From the NCBI GenBank assembly GCA_046541515.1, contig JBKHDD010000169.1, positions 1-10,907 of the forward strand: DNA of 10,907 nucleotides. The letters run 5' to 3'. A program made the translations under genes and the position numbers. Source of the DNA: CAYFVR01 sp046541515. GTDB taxonomy: Bacteria; Desulfobacterota; Desulfobacteria; Desulfobacterales; Desulfococcaceae. The notes beneath the pieces are model-generated. The model ran no database searches. It was not told the origin of the DNA and saw only the letters and a list, made by a program, of their open reading frames with translations. Below, one piece after another: positions 1 through 6,914 of this stretch (positions are counted from its first letter, which is position 1; every line of letters begins with the position of its first letter).

Positions 1-6
1 GGGCAG

Positions 7-27
7 GGGGCGAATGCGATTCGCCCC
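7..27. repeat. GC-rich hairpin after the solute-binding protein gene
   Basis: Arms of nine bases (7-15 and 19-27, GGGGCGAAT/ATTCGCCCC) around a GCG loop form a perfect stem 17 bases beyond the stop codon of the leftward solute-binding protein gene. On the minus strand it begins GTAGGGGCGAATC. It could end the leftward transcript or protect its 3' end. No T-tract is visible before the window edge, so a simple intrinsic terminator is not shown. The GTAGGGGCGAAT motif resembles dispersed intergenic palindromes I have seen in other genomes, so it may be one copy of a repeat family. That last point is recollection, not observation. Confidence 0.5.
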
Positions 28-44
28 TACGAGCCCCTTGCAGA

Positions 45-1574
45 TTATTCCGTAAACCGCGCCTCCCAGAACCGGGTGCGGGCCCAGTCCGACGGCAGGA
101 CGACGCCGTCCACCTTGGTGTTGACGCCGGCCACGGCCACCTCGAAATAGGCGGCGATGACGGGGCCGCGCTCGATGAGGATTTCCTGGAGCCGGTGGTA
201 CAGCTTCACCCGATTTTCCTTCACCATTTCACTGTCCACTTCTTTGACGAGCTTGTCGAACTCCTCGTCCTTCCAGTGGGCGCCGTTCCATTTTCCGTCG
301 CTGGTGTAGGCCAGCTTGAAATAGGTCACCGGCGTGGCCCGGGAGCCCCAGTCGGTGATGCCGAAATTGCATTTCAGCCAGCTGTTCTCCCCCTCGCCAA
401 AGTAGAGATCCGAGGGGACCACCTGGATGTTGGCGGTCACGCCGATTTCGGCGAGCTGTTCTTTCCAGACCGTGGCGATGGGAATCACGTCCAGCTGATT
501 TTGGGCCACCAGCTCGATCTCCAGGCCGTCGGGGTGGCCCGCCTCGGCCAGCAGCTTTTTGGCCTGCTCCACGTCGCGGATCGGCGGCTTGTCCAGATAG
601 TAATCGCCGTAGGCCGGCCCCACGGGGGTGAAGCCATTGCCCGGAACGGCCAGACCCGGCCGAACGGCGTCGATGATGGCCTGATGATCCGTGGCCAGCT
701 TGAGGGCCTTGCGCACCTTGTTGTCCGCGGCCGGCCGTTTTCCGTCCGACCGCATGTGGATGATCCAGTGCATGTTGGATTCGTTTTTCAGCGTCTTGGT
801 GTTGGCCGCTTTTTCGATGGTTTCGGCGAATTCCGTGGTGAGGCCGCCCACGAAGTGCAATTCCCCGCCCCGCAGCGCCTCGACCTGTCCGCCCATGTCC
901 GGCGAAAAAATCAGATGAACTTCGTCCAGGTGGGGCAGCGCGTTGCCCTCGGCGTCCTTTTGGGAAAAATGGGGATTGCGTTTGAGCACCACCCGGTCCT
1001 CGGGGAAGTAGGAGGTCACCATGAACGCGCCGCTGCCCACCCGCTCCTTGGCGGGGTCTTTCGTCCCGGCGGGGATAATCGCGGAGTGATAGTCGCCCGC
1101 GTCGGCCGCAAATTCGGGATTCTGGTTTTTCAGGGTGAATTTCACCGTCAGCGGATCAACCGCTTCCACCTTTTCCACATTTTCATAGAGGCTGGCCGTG
1201 GGGGCGCCGACTTCCGGATCGATCATCCGCTCGAAGCTGAACACCACGTCCTCGGCGGTCACGTCTTTTCCGTTGCTGAATTTGACCCCTTCCCGGAGAT
1301 GGAAGGTCCAGACTTTTCCGTCGGGGGAATCCCATTTGGCGGCGAGATCGGGAATGGCCTGGTTTTCGGCGTTGATGAAGGTAAGGTGGTGGTAGCACTG
1401 TTCCAGCACCAGAATGTCGGCAATGGAGCTGGAAAAATGGGGATCCAGGTTGGCCACCGGTTGGGAACCAACGTTGAGAATGCCGCCGGACTGGGCGCCC
1501 GCCGCCAGGGGGAAAACCGCCAGGGAAAGGGCCACCAGCACCGCCGCGGCCGCCAAACGGACCGTTTTCGACAT
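45..1574 (-). CDS. ABC transporter substrate-binding protein, family 5 (peptide/opine/nickel type)
   Basis: This is a periplasmic solute-binding protein of 509 residues, the usual length for SBP_bac_5 (dipeptide/nickel type) proteins, which deliver ligands to an ABC permease. Residues 1-27 form a clear Sec signal peptide: MSKTVR, a long Ala/Leu/Val core, and an AGA cleavage site before QSGG. The mature protein has the family order: an N-terminal LNVGSQPVANLDPH segment, then DLAAKWDSPDGKVWTFHLREG, FSNGKDVTAEDVVFSFERM and the GSGAFMVTSYFPEDRVVLKRNPHF region. The start at 1574 is chosen because AAAAAAGGAG lies six bases upstream and the signal peptide begins there; ATG at 1580 would add two residues. 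It is the last gene of the leftward cluster, 130 bases after methyltransferase 1 and behind a terminator-like hairpin. No permease or ATPase gene is adjacent. By context the ligand may be a methylated amine or histidine derivative; the sequence does not prove it. Confidence 0.93.
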   Translation of the reverse strand: MSKTVRLAAAAVLVALSLAVFPLAAGAQSGGILNVGSQPVANLDPHFSSSIADILVLEQCYHHLTFINAENQAIPDLAAKWDSPDGKVWTFHLREGVKFSNGKDVTAEDVVFSFERMIDPEVGAPTASLYENVEKVEAVDPLTVKFTLKNQNPEFAADAGDYHSAIIPAGTKDPAKERVGSGAFMVTSYFPEDRVVLKRNPHFSQKDAEGNALPHLDEVHLIFSPDMGGQVEALRGGELHFVGGLTTEFAETIEKAANTKTLKNESNMHWIIHMRSDGKRPAADNKVRKALKLATDHQAIIDAVRPGLAVPGNGFTPVGPAYGDYYLDKPPIRDVEQAKKLLAEAGHPDGLEIELVAQNQLDVIPIATVWKEQLAEIGVTANIQVVPSDLYFGEGENSWLKCNFGITDWGSRATPVTYFKLAYTSDGKWNGAHWKDEEFDKLVKEVDSEMVKENRVKLYHRLQEILIERGPVIAAYFEVAVAGVNTKVDGVVLPSDWARTRFWEARFTE

Positions 1575-1580
1575 CGTCAT

Positions 1581-1588
1581 CTCCTTTT
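1581..1588 (-). promoter_or_regulatory. Ribosome binding site deciding the solute-binding protein start
   Basis: On the minus strand the sequence reads AAAAAAGGAG, then ATGACG, then ATG at 1574. The GGAG abuts the upstream ATG at 1580 and sits an ideal six bases from the ATG at 1574. This favours 1574 as the start. It excludes the longer open frame that reaches 1688 and would bury the signal peptide behind 38 extra residues. Confidence 0.75.
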
Positions 1589-1633
1589 TTTGGGGGGTCG
1601 ATTGCAAACGGTTTCGAGGAAACAATCTGCCAT

Positions 1634-1673
1634 TAAAACCGGCCCCCGCACAAGTCAAAACCCGTGCGGGGCC
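1634..1673 (-). terminator. Terminator- or attenuator-like hairpin between methyltransferase 1 and the solute-binding protein
   Basis: On the minus strand GGCCCCGCAC (1673-1664) pairs with GTGCGGGGGCC (1651-1641) with one bulged G and a 12-base loop, followed by GGTTTTAATG. The ten-pair GC-rich stem plus a short T-run looks like a weak intrinsic terminator. It lies 31 bases after the methyltransferase stop and 67 bases before the solute-binding protein start. It may reduce read-through, or stabilise a processed transcript so that the binding protein is made at a different level from the enzymes. No clear separate promoter for the binding protein was found between hairpin and start. Confidence 0.55.
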
Positions 1674-1704
1674 GAATTCATATCCCAAAAAGGAGAAGAT
1701 TGCA

Positions 1705-3150
1705 TTATTGAGCGGCGGCGAAGCCTTCCACCCGGCCGGCGATGGCGCGGACGGTTTCTTCCGGAAGCGCGGGCGCCTCGTGGGTCGAGAGGATATCCTC
1801 GGTCCTGCGAATCGCCTTGTCCAGCACCGTGGGCGAGCCGCTTTTTTCCCATTTTTCGTGGCCCATGCGGTTCATCAGTTTGGGCCGCCACTGAACCGAC
1901 CGGAGGTGCTTGAGGGTATGGGGATGGGTGAGGAACTGCCCGGCATTGCCGGCCTCGGCGATCACCTCCAGGGCGATGGATTCCTCGTTCACCGGAATGC
2001 CCTTCTGGATGCGGCGGACCTGGTCGATGATCTCGTCCATGACGACCACCCATTCCAGGCAGCCGGCGAGGCCGAAGTCCAGGTAGCCCACGTCGTGGTT
2101 CAGGTTGGAGCCGGACAGGGCCGACATGAAGGTGAGGAGTCCGCCCTCGAAGGCGGTCTGCATGTCGGGAATCTGGCTGTCGCTGGTGCCGGCGTAGCCC
2201 CAGTTGGGCAGGTCGAAATACTTGGCCATCTCCACCATGGCCATGAGGGAGAGCAGATATTCCGGTGCGTTGTAGGAACACTGGCCCGTGGCCATGTCCA
2301 GCACCGCCGGTCCGATGCCCACCAGGAAGGGGGCGCCCTCGGCGGTGAGCTGATGGATCACCAGCCCGAACAGGGATTCCGCCAGCCCCTGAACCACGTG
2401 GCCCGCCGGCGTCATGGGCGCGGTGGAGCCGGCGATGGGCGCCGGGGAATAGATCACCGGCATTCCGGTCTCCGCGCAGAAGACCAGTTTGTCCACGCTG
2501 GTGAACGGATGCTTCAGCGGGCTGATGGGCTCGTCGTACTGGACCCAGTAGGGTTTCGCCCGAAGTTCCGCCTCGCCGCCTCGGATGATTTTCGAGATTT
2601 CCCACATTTCCGCCAAGTCGTTCCGACATTCGGCGGTGTTGACGATGGGCTTGCGGGAGTTTTCCACCATGGCCCGGAAGCTTTCCAGATAGGCCTGGTG
2701 CGGGTCCAGCTCGTGGGGGTGGGCGTAGGACATGATGAAGTCGATGTTCGGCAGGGCGTCGCACAGCCGGGCCGAACGGGCGATGTCTTCGAGCCCGGTG
2801 CGGTGACGCGCCCCGGTGGCGGCGGAAACGTGGGACATCAGGTCCGACCCGGTGCCGTAGTAGGACCGCCGTCCGCCCAGGTCCATGGCCGGCTCGCCGT
2901 CTCGGTTGTAGATTTTGACGCTGTTGGGGGCGGAGGCCAGCGCCTTTTCCACCAGCTTTCGGGGCACGGTGACCCGTCCATCTTCCGTGAAGCCGCAACC
3001 CGCGCTTTTCATTTTCTCCATGGCCCCGTCGTGGAGCAGCGTCATGCCGGTGGTCTCCAACAAGGTCAGAATCGCCTCGTGGAGCTTGCCTTTGTCGTCG
3101 TCGGATAAAAAGGTCAGCGTTGGGCTGAACCCAATGTCGGTCGGACTCAT
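1705..3150 (-). CDS. MttB-family (COG5598, non-pyrrolysine) methyltransferase 1
   Basis: This 481-residue protein belongs to the trimethylamine/quaternary-amine methyltransferase superfamily. These enzymes move a methyl group from an N-methylated substrate to a corrinoid protein. Family landmarks include GTGSDLMSHVSAATGA, DALPNIDF, SPAPIAGSTAPMTPAG, LVIHQLTAEGAPF, YNAPEYLL, GYAGTSDS (Tyr319), NHDVGYLDFGL and a C-terminal HEKWEKSGSPT. The frame has no internal UAG, so it is a non-pyrrolysine member like the glycine-betaine enzyme MtgB. Known relatives of that branch act on quaternary amines (glycine betaine, proline betaine, carnitine, gamma-butyrobetaine), so trimethylamine itself is an unlikely substrate. 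The start at 3150 has AAGGAG five bases upstream; the longer frame from 3210 adds a Ser/Pro-rich tail without family resemblance. The gene follows the AOR-family gene by 63 bases. Its substrate is not identified; an N-methyl histidine is suggested only by neighbours. Confidence 0.92.
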   Translation of the reverse strand: MSPTDIGFSPTLTFLSDDDKGKLHEAILTLLETTGMTLLHDGAMEKMKSAGCGFTEDGRVTVPRKLVEKALASAPNSVKIYNRDGEPAMDLGGRRSYYGTGSDLMSHVSAATGARHRTGLEDIARSARLCDALPNIDFIMSYAHPHELDPHQAYLESFRAMVENSRKPIVNTAECRNDLAEMWEISKIIRGGEAELRAKPYWVQYDEPISPLKHPFTSVDKLVFCAETGMPVIYSPAPIAGSTAPMTPAGHVVQGLAESLFGLVIHQLTAEGAPFLVGIGPAVLDMATGQCSYNAPEYLLSLMAMVEMAKYFDLPNWGYAGTSDSQIPDMQTAFEGGLLTFMSALSGSNLNHDVGYLDFGLAGCLEWVVVMDEIIDQVRRIQKGIPVNEESIALEVIAEAGNAGQFLTHPHTLKHLRSVQWRPKLMNRMGHEKWEKSGSPTVLDKAIRRTEDILSTHEAPALPEETVRAIAGRVEGFAAAQ

Positions 3151-3213
3151 GGAATCTCCTTGGGAATTTGAGTTGGGGGATGGAGAATGTCCCGATCCCC
3201 ATGAAGGCATGGA

Positions 3214-5094
3214 TTACGCCGCCGGCGCCCCGGCGGCGCAATCCGGCGTCTCCACCCCGGACGCTTCCTCCCTTTCGCCCAGAATTTCCGCAGGTGGCCG
3301 CCCCGCCGCGTCCCAGCCCATGTCGGCGTAGAAATCCGAAAGCATTTTCTGGAACGCTTCGGCGGTGAGCGGCTGGTCGGGAGCGTCCAGAAAAAAGGCG
3401 GGGAGGCGGTCCATTTCCGGTTCCAAACCGTGGCGCAGATTGAACCGCCGTTCCAACGCCGCCAGCCGGGTTCCGGCGGCCATCAGTTCTTCGGCGGAGA
3501 GATGATCCCAGCCGGTGACGGCGGCGGCCAGCTCCGCTTCGTGGACCAAATCGAATGTGCCCACCAGGGAAAGCGTCGGCACCTTGCAGAGTCCCAGACT
3601 GTCGATGATCCCGTTGACCCGCACGGCCCGGGCCACCAGCCGTCCCTTGCCCTCCGGCGAGGTCGGAACCACCGCGTTGGGGCTGCCGAATTCCCGGGCC
3701 GCCTTTTCCGGAGACCAGCGCTTTTCCAAAGAGGCGTAGACGTTGTTGTAATCCCCGCCCCGGCTGGAAACGGCGTATCCCAGGGCGGTGCCCAGCATTC
3801 CGGCGGGATGGTAGGCGGTCAGCTCCAGCCCCTTGACGTGGGCCGCCCGATCCTCGGCGCCCCGGCCGATGACCGCTCCCGCCGTCCGCACCCCCTGGGC
3901 CAGTAGGCCGCCCAGTCCTTCCCCGGCCGCCATTTGCCGGATCAGCGCTTCCATGGTTTCCCCGTTGCCCCAGGAAAGGTCCAGCCCGCCGGCGTCTTCG
4001 GCCGTGAGAATGCCCCGTTCGTTCAGGTCCATGGCGAAGGCGATCCCGTTGGCCGCCGAAATGGAATCCAGCCCAAGCCGGGAACAGAGATTGTCCAGAA
4101 AGATCAGCGTCTGCATATCGTCCAGGCCGCATTTGGCCCCGAGATTGATCATCGGCTCGAACTCCGGCCGGTGGACCGTCTTCCCCTTGAGGCGGCCTTC
4201 CGTGAATCCCAGCACGGCCTTGCAATGAACCGGGCAGCGGTAGCAGCTTCGGGAGCGGACGACGTTGTTTTCCAACTGGGCGCCGTCGATCCCGTCAACT
4301 CCGGGGAATTGGCGGTCCCGGTAGTACCGCGCGCCCATGGTTCCGGAATCCTGCGCCCATTTCACATAGCCCGCCCCGCCGGTTTTGGAAAAAATTTGAT
4401 AATCCGGCGAATCCAGCACCCGGGCCATGAACCGGTCCACCGCGGCCTTGAGCGCTTCCGGTCGGGCCGGAACCGGGGCCTTTTTCCCCCGCCGGACCAC
4501 AATGGCCTTGAGCCGCTTGGACCCCATGACCGCGCCCATGCCGGTCCGCCCGGCGGCGTGGTCCTGGTCGGTGACGATGCAGGCCATGGGCGCCCGGTTT
4601 TCCCCGGCCGGTCCGATCACCAGCACCTTCACCTTTTCCCCCTCGGACTCGATCCGCTCCTGGGTTTCAAAGGTGTCCAGGCCCCACAGGTCCGCCGCGT
4701 CCCGGATTTCCGCGCCGTCCTCCTCGATCTCCAGCCGCACCGGCGAATCGGCCCGGCCTCGGACGATGACCGATTGAAAGCCGCAGCTTCGCAGCCAGGC
4801 CCCAAAATGGCTGCCCACGTTGGAGCTGCCCAGCAGACCGGTCATGGGCGAGAGCGCGTTGACGTGGAGGCGGGAGGAGGTGGGAATGGGCGCCCCGGTC
4901 AGCAGGCCGCAGGAAAACAGCAGCGGGTTTTCCGGGGAAAGCGGATGGGTCCCCGGCGACAGATGCCGGTACAGCCACGCCACGTTGAACGCCCGGCCCC
5001 CAAACCAGTTCCGGGCCATGCCCGCCGGAAAATCGGAAATTGTACAAGACCTCGAAGCGAGGTCCACCTCCAGAATGCGGCCGAGCGTGGTCAT
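3214..5094 (-). CDS. Aldehyde:ferredoxin oxidoreductase (AOR) family tungstopterin enzyme
   Basis: The 626-residue protein has the full AOR plan. The N-terminal domain has WFGGRAFNVAWLYRHL (about 30-45) and GRTGMGAVMGSKRLKAIVV (182-200), the cofactor-binding signature of the family. The [4Fe-4S] ligands are Cys284-x2-Cys287-x3-Cys291 (CYRCPVHC) plus Cys503 in DSLGLC, close to the Pyrococcus furiosus AOR ligands (288, 291, 295, 494). A CSRLGLDSISAANG segment matches the other pterin/substrate motif. Family members bind tungsten or molybdenum bis-pyranopterin in the cytoplasm and usually oxidise aldehydes to acids with ferredoxin, or run the reverse; some relatives do other reductions. Start 5094 is preferred (AAGGGG spaced before ATG); ATG at 5109 would add five residues. 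It lies 25 bases after the ammonia-lyase stop, so the two are co-transcribed. Why an AOR accompanies a histidine lyase is not explained by known pathways. Confidence 0.93.
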   Translation of the reverse strand: MTTLGRILEVDLASRSCTISDFPAGMARNWFGGRAFNVAWLYRHLSPGTHPLSPENPLLFSCGLLTGAPIPTSSRLHVNALSPMTGLLGSSNVGSHFGAWLRSCGFQSVIVRGRADSPVRLEIEEDGAEIRDAADLWGLDTFETQERIESEGEKVKVLVIGPAGENRAPMACIVTDQDHAAGRTGMGAVMGSKRLKAIVVRRGKKAPVPARPEALKAAVDRFMARVLDSPDYQIFSKTGGAGYVKWAQDSGTMGARYYRDRQFPGVDGIDGAQLENNVVRSRSCYRCPVHCKAVLGFTEGRLKGKTVHRPEFEPMINLGAKCGLDDMQTLIFLDNLCSRLGLDSISAANGIAFAMDLNERGILTAEDAGGLDLSWGNGETMEALIRQMAAGEGLGGLLAQGVRTAGAVIGRGAEDRAAHVKGLELTAYHPAGMLGTALGYAVSSRGGDYNNVYASLEKRWSPEKAAREFGSPNAVVPTSPEGKGRLVARAVRVNGIIDSLGLCKVPTLSLVGTFDLVHEAELAAAVTGWDHLSAEELMAAGTRLAALERRFNLRHGLEPEMDRLPAFFLDAPDQPLTAEAFQKMLSDFYADMGWDAAGRPPAEILGEREEASGVETPDCAAGAPAA

Positions 5095-5119
5095 CTCCCC
5101 CCCTTGCATTTCATTTTGG

Positions 5120-6649
5120 TCAATACAACGCCCCCACCACCGCCTCCACGGCCGCCGTCAGTTTTCCGGACCGAAACAGTTCTTTGACGGCGGCGATGTC
5201 CGGCGCCAAAAACCGGTCGGTTTCCAAATGGGGGACCACCTCGCGGATGGCGCGGTAGGCTTCAATTGTCCCCTCGCCGGGCTTCAGGTTGGTGAAGAGG
5301 TCCAGCCCCTGGGCGGCGCAGAGCAGTTCGATGGCCAGCACATCTTCGGCGTTGCTCACGATGTCCCGGGCCTTGCGGGCGGCGATGGTGCCCATGGAAA
5401 CGTGGTCCTCCTTGTTGGCCGAGGTGGGGATGGAATCCACCGAGGCCGGATGGGCCAGCACCTTGTTTTCCGAGACCAGGGCGGCGGCGGTGTATTGGGC
5501 GATCATCAGGCCGGAGTTGAGGCCGCCCTCCCCCACCAGAAACGCCGGCAGGCCGCTGAGCATGGGATTGACCAGCCGCTCCACGCGCCGCTCCGAAATA
5601 TTGGCCAGCTCCGCCACGGCGATGCCCAAAAAATCCATGACCATGGCCACCGGCTGGCCGTGGAAATTGCCGCCGAGCAAAAAATCTTCCTCTTCGTGGA
5701 AGAACAGCGGATTGTTGGTGGAGGCATTCATCTCCGTTTCGATCACGCCCCGGGCGTACTGGATGGTGTCGTGGCTGGCGCCGTGGACCTGGGGCGAGCA
5801 GCGAAGCGTGTAGGCGTCCTGGACCCGGGAGCAGTCCTTGTGGGAGGAGATGATTTCGCTGTTGGCGGTCATCCGGAGCATGTTGTCGGCCGCCGCGGCT
5901 TGGCCGGGATGGGGGCGGACCCGCTGGATGCGCGGATTGAATTCGGTTTGGCTGCCCATGAGTACTTCCAGGCTCATGGCGGCGGCGACGTCGGTGATTT
6001 TGCACAGCCGGTCCGCGTCGTGGACGGCCAGCCCGCCAATCCCGGTCATGGCCTGGGTGCCGTTGATCAGCGCCAGTCCTTCCGCCGATTCCAGCCGGAT
6101 GGGGGCAAGCCCGGCGGCCCGCAGCGCCTCGGCCCCGTTCATGCGCCGACCCTGGAAGATCGCCTCGCCCTCCCCAATGAGGACCAACCCCAGGTGGGCC
6201 ATGGGCACCAGATCCCCCGACGCCCCCACCGAGCCTTTTTCCGGAATCACTGGATGGACCCCGGCGTTGAGCATGTCGATGAGCAGCCGGAAGGTCTCCA
6301 GCCGAATGCCGGAATGGCCCCGGGCCATGTCCTTGATCCGCAGGGCCAGCACCGCCCGGGTGGCGTCCTCGGGCAGAATGGGGCCGACCCCCGCCGAATG
6401 GCTTCGCAGGATGTTGTGCTGAAGCGTTCGCGTGTCGGATCGGGAGATGGTGACCGTGCTCAAGGCCCCGAAGCCGGTGGTGACGCCGTAGATCACCCGC
6501 TCCTCCTCCACCCACCGGTCGATGAGCTTGCGGGTTTCCACGATGCGGGTTTCCGCCTCGGGTTCCACGACCACCGTCGCGTTTTGCCGGGCGATGGCCG
6601 CCAAATCGTCCAAGGTCATGCCGTCGATGCCGATGCGAATCGGGTCCAC
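5120..6649 (-). CDS. hutH: Histidine ammonia-lyase (MIO-dependent aromatic amino acid lyase family)
   Basis: The enzyme eliminates ammonia from L-histidine to give urocanate, using an MIO group formed from Ala143-Ser144-Gly145 (in GSVGASGDL). It has 509 residues, the normal HutH length. Active-site positions match P. putida HutH almost one for one: Tyr54 (YGVTTGFG), Ser83-His84, Asn196 (INGTQ), Tyr280 and Arg283 (QDAYTLRC), Phe329 (GGNFHG) and Glu414 (ANKEDHVSM). The Ser-His pair and Glu414 point to an imidazole substrate and not to tyrosine or phenylalanine. Residue 413 is Lys where HutH proteins, as I recall, usually have Gln. The GTG start at 6649 is chosen because AAAGGA lies seven bases upstream and it restores HutH numbering. 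The ATG at 6694 has no ribosome site. No hutU, hutI or hutG is adjacent, so the true substrate may be a modified histidine; ergothionase (trimethylamine-releasing) is in the same family. Confidence 0.93.
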   Translation of the reverse strand: MDPIRIGIDGMTLDDLAAIARQNATVVVEPEAETRIVETRKLIDRWVEEERVIYGVTTGFGALSTVTISRSDTRTLQHNILRSHSAGVGPILPEDATRAVLALRIKDMARGHSGIRLETFRLLIDMLNAGVHPVIPEKGSVGASGDLVPMAHLGLVLIGEGEAIFQGRRMNGAEALRAAGLAPIRLESAEGLALINGTQAMTGIGGLAVHDADRLCKITDVAAAMSLEVLMGSQTEFNPRIQRVRPHPGQAAAADNMLRMTANSEIISSHKDCSRVQDAYTLRCSPQVHGASHDTIQYARGVIETEMNASTNNPLFFHEEEDFLLGGNFHGQPVAMVMDFLGIAVAELANISERRVERLVNPMLSGLPAFLVGEGGLNSGLMIAQYTAAALVSENKVLAHPASVDSIPTSANKEDHVSMGTIAARKARDIVSNAEDVLAIELLCAAQGLDLFTNLKPGEGTIEAYRAIREVVPHLETDRFLAPDIAAVKELFRSGKLTAAVEAVVGALY

Positions 6650-6656
6650 GAGGGAT

Positions 6657-6662
6657 TCCTTT
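6657..6662 (-). promoter_or_regulatory. Ribosome binding site supporting a GTG start for the ammonia-lyase
   Basis: The minus strand reads CCGAAAGGAATCCCTC then GTG at 6649. AAAGGA is seven bases from the GTG, whereas the first in-frame ATG (6694) is preceded by CATTTGAAATCGCAAA with no purine-rich site. With the GTG start the MIO Ala is residue 143 and the Tyr of QDAYTLRC is residue 280, agreeing with P. putida HutH. This is independent support for the start. Confidence 0.75.
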
Positions 6663-6806
6663 CGGGGTTTCCATTGAAATCCGGTGCCGTTCATTTTGCG
6701 ATTTCAAATGGGCAATTGTGCCGGATTGAACAGGGGCGGATGGGAGGCACCCTTTTTAAATTTCCGCCTATGGCGATTTGGATCGAAGATTATGGCAGCC
6801 CCACCG

Positions 6807-6827
6807 CCGAGGGATGGAATCCCCCGG
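6807..6827 (-). other. Hairpin in the ammonia-lyase leader
   Basis: In minus-strand RNA, CCGGGGGAU (6827-6819) pairs with AUCCCUCGG (6815-6807) across a three-base loop, nine pairs including one G-U. On the plus strand the corresponding pair is an A-C mismatch, so the structure is better as leftward RNA. It lies within the 265 bases between the regulator and the ammonia-lyase. No T-tract follows, so it is not an obvious terminator. It could shape a leader or a processing site. The rest of this gap holds no gene or promoter that I can support. Confidence 0.35.
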
Positions 6828-6876
6828 CTCACCCCGAAAAAGCATCCTAACGGACGCTCCACCCGAATGAACGCTG

Positions 6877-6910
6877 GAAAACTTTGGAGCCCGCTTCAGC
6901 GGGCTTTTCC
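6877..6910. terminator. Possible bidirectional terminator after the HutC-type regulator
   Basis: GCCCGC (6889-6894), loop TTCA and GCGGGC (6899-6904) form a perfect six-pair stem with TTTT directly after it on the plus strand. Outer bases GGAAAA (6877-6882) can pair with TTTTCC (6905-6910) across a one-sided bulge. On the minus strand the hairpin starts 10 bases after the regulator's stop, and its T-run comes only after a seven-base gap, so leftward termination would be weak. No rightward gene ends here. It may be a partial read-through point between regulator and ammonia-lyase, or part of a repeat with the adjacent hairpin. Confidence 0.4.
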
Positions 6911-6914
6911 AGAT

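Noticed and set aside
1414..4225. Other long overlapping frames, for example plus 1414-3108 and minus 1655-4225
   Set aside because: They lie over the methyltransferase 1 and AOR genes in other frames, and their products are low-complexity Arg/Gly/Pro-rich without domains.
5120..6649. Tyrosine or phenylalanine ammonia-lyase
   Set aside because: The Ser-His pair at 83-84 and Glu414 match histidine lyases, whereas tyrosine and phenylalanine enzymes carry different residues at these positions.
6699..6720. Possible sigma-54 promoter (GGCAC...TTGC) upstream of the ammonia-lyase
   Set aside because: Only two bases separate GGCAC from TTGC on the minus strand; sigma-54 promoters need five.
4820..6850. 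Very long plus-strand open frame (676 codons) opposite the AOR and ammonia-lyase genes
   Set aside because: It is antisense to two genes with intact motifs, its product is rich in His, Gly, Arg and Gln, and it has no recognisable domain. Such frames arise from high GC at third codon positions.
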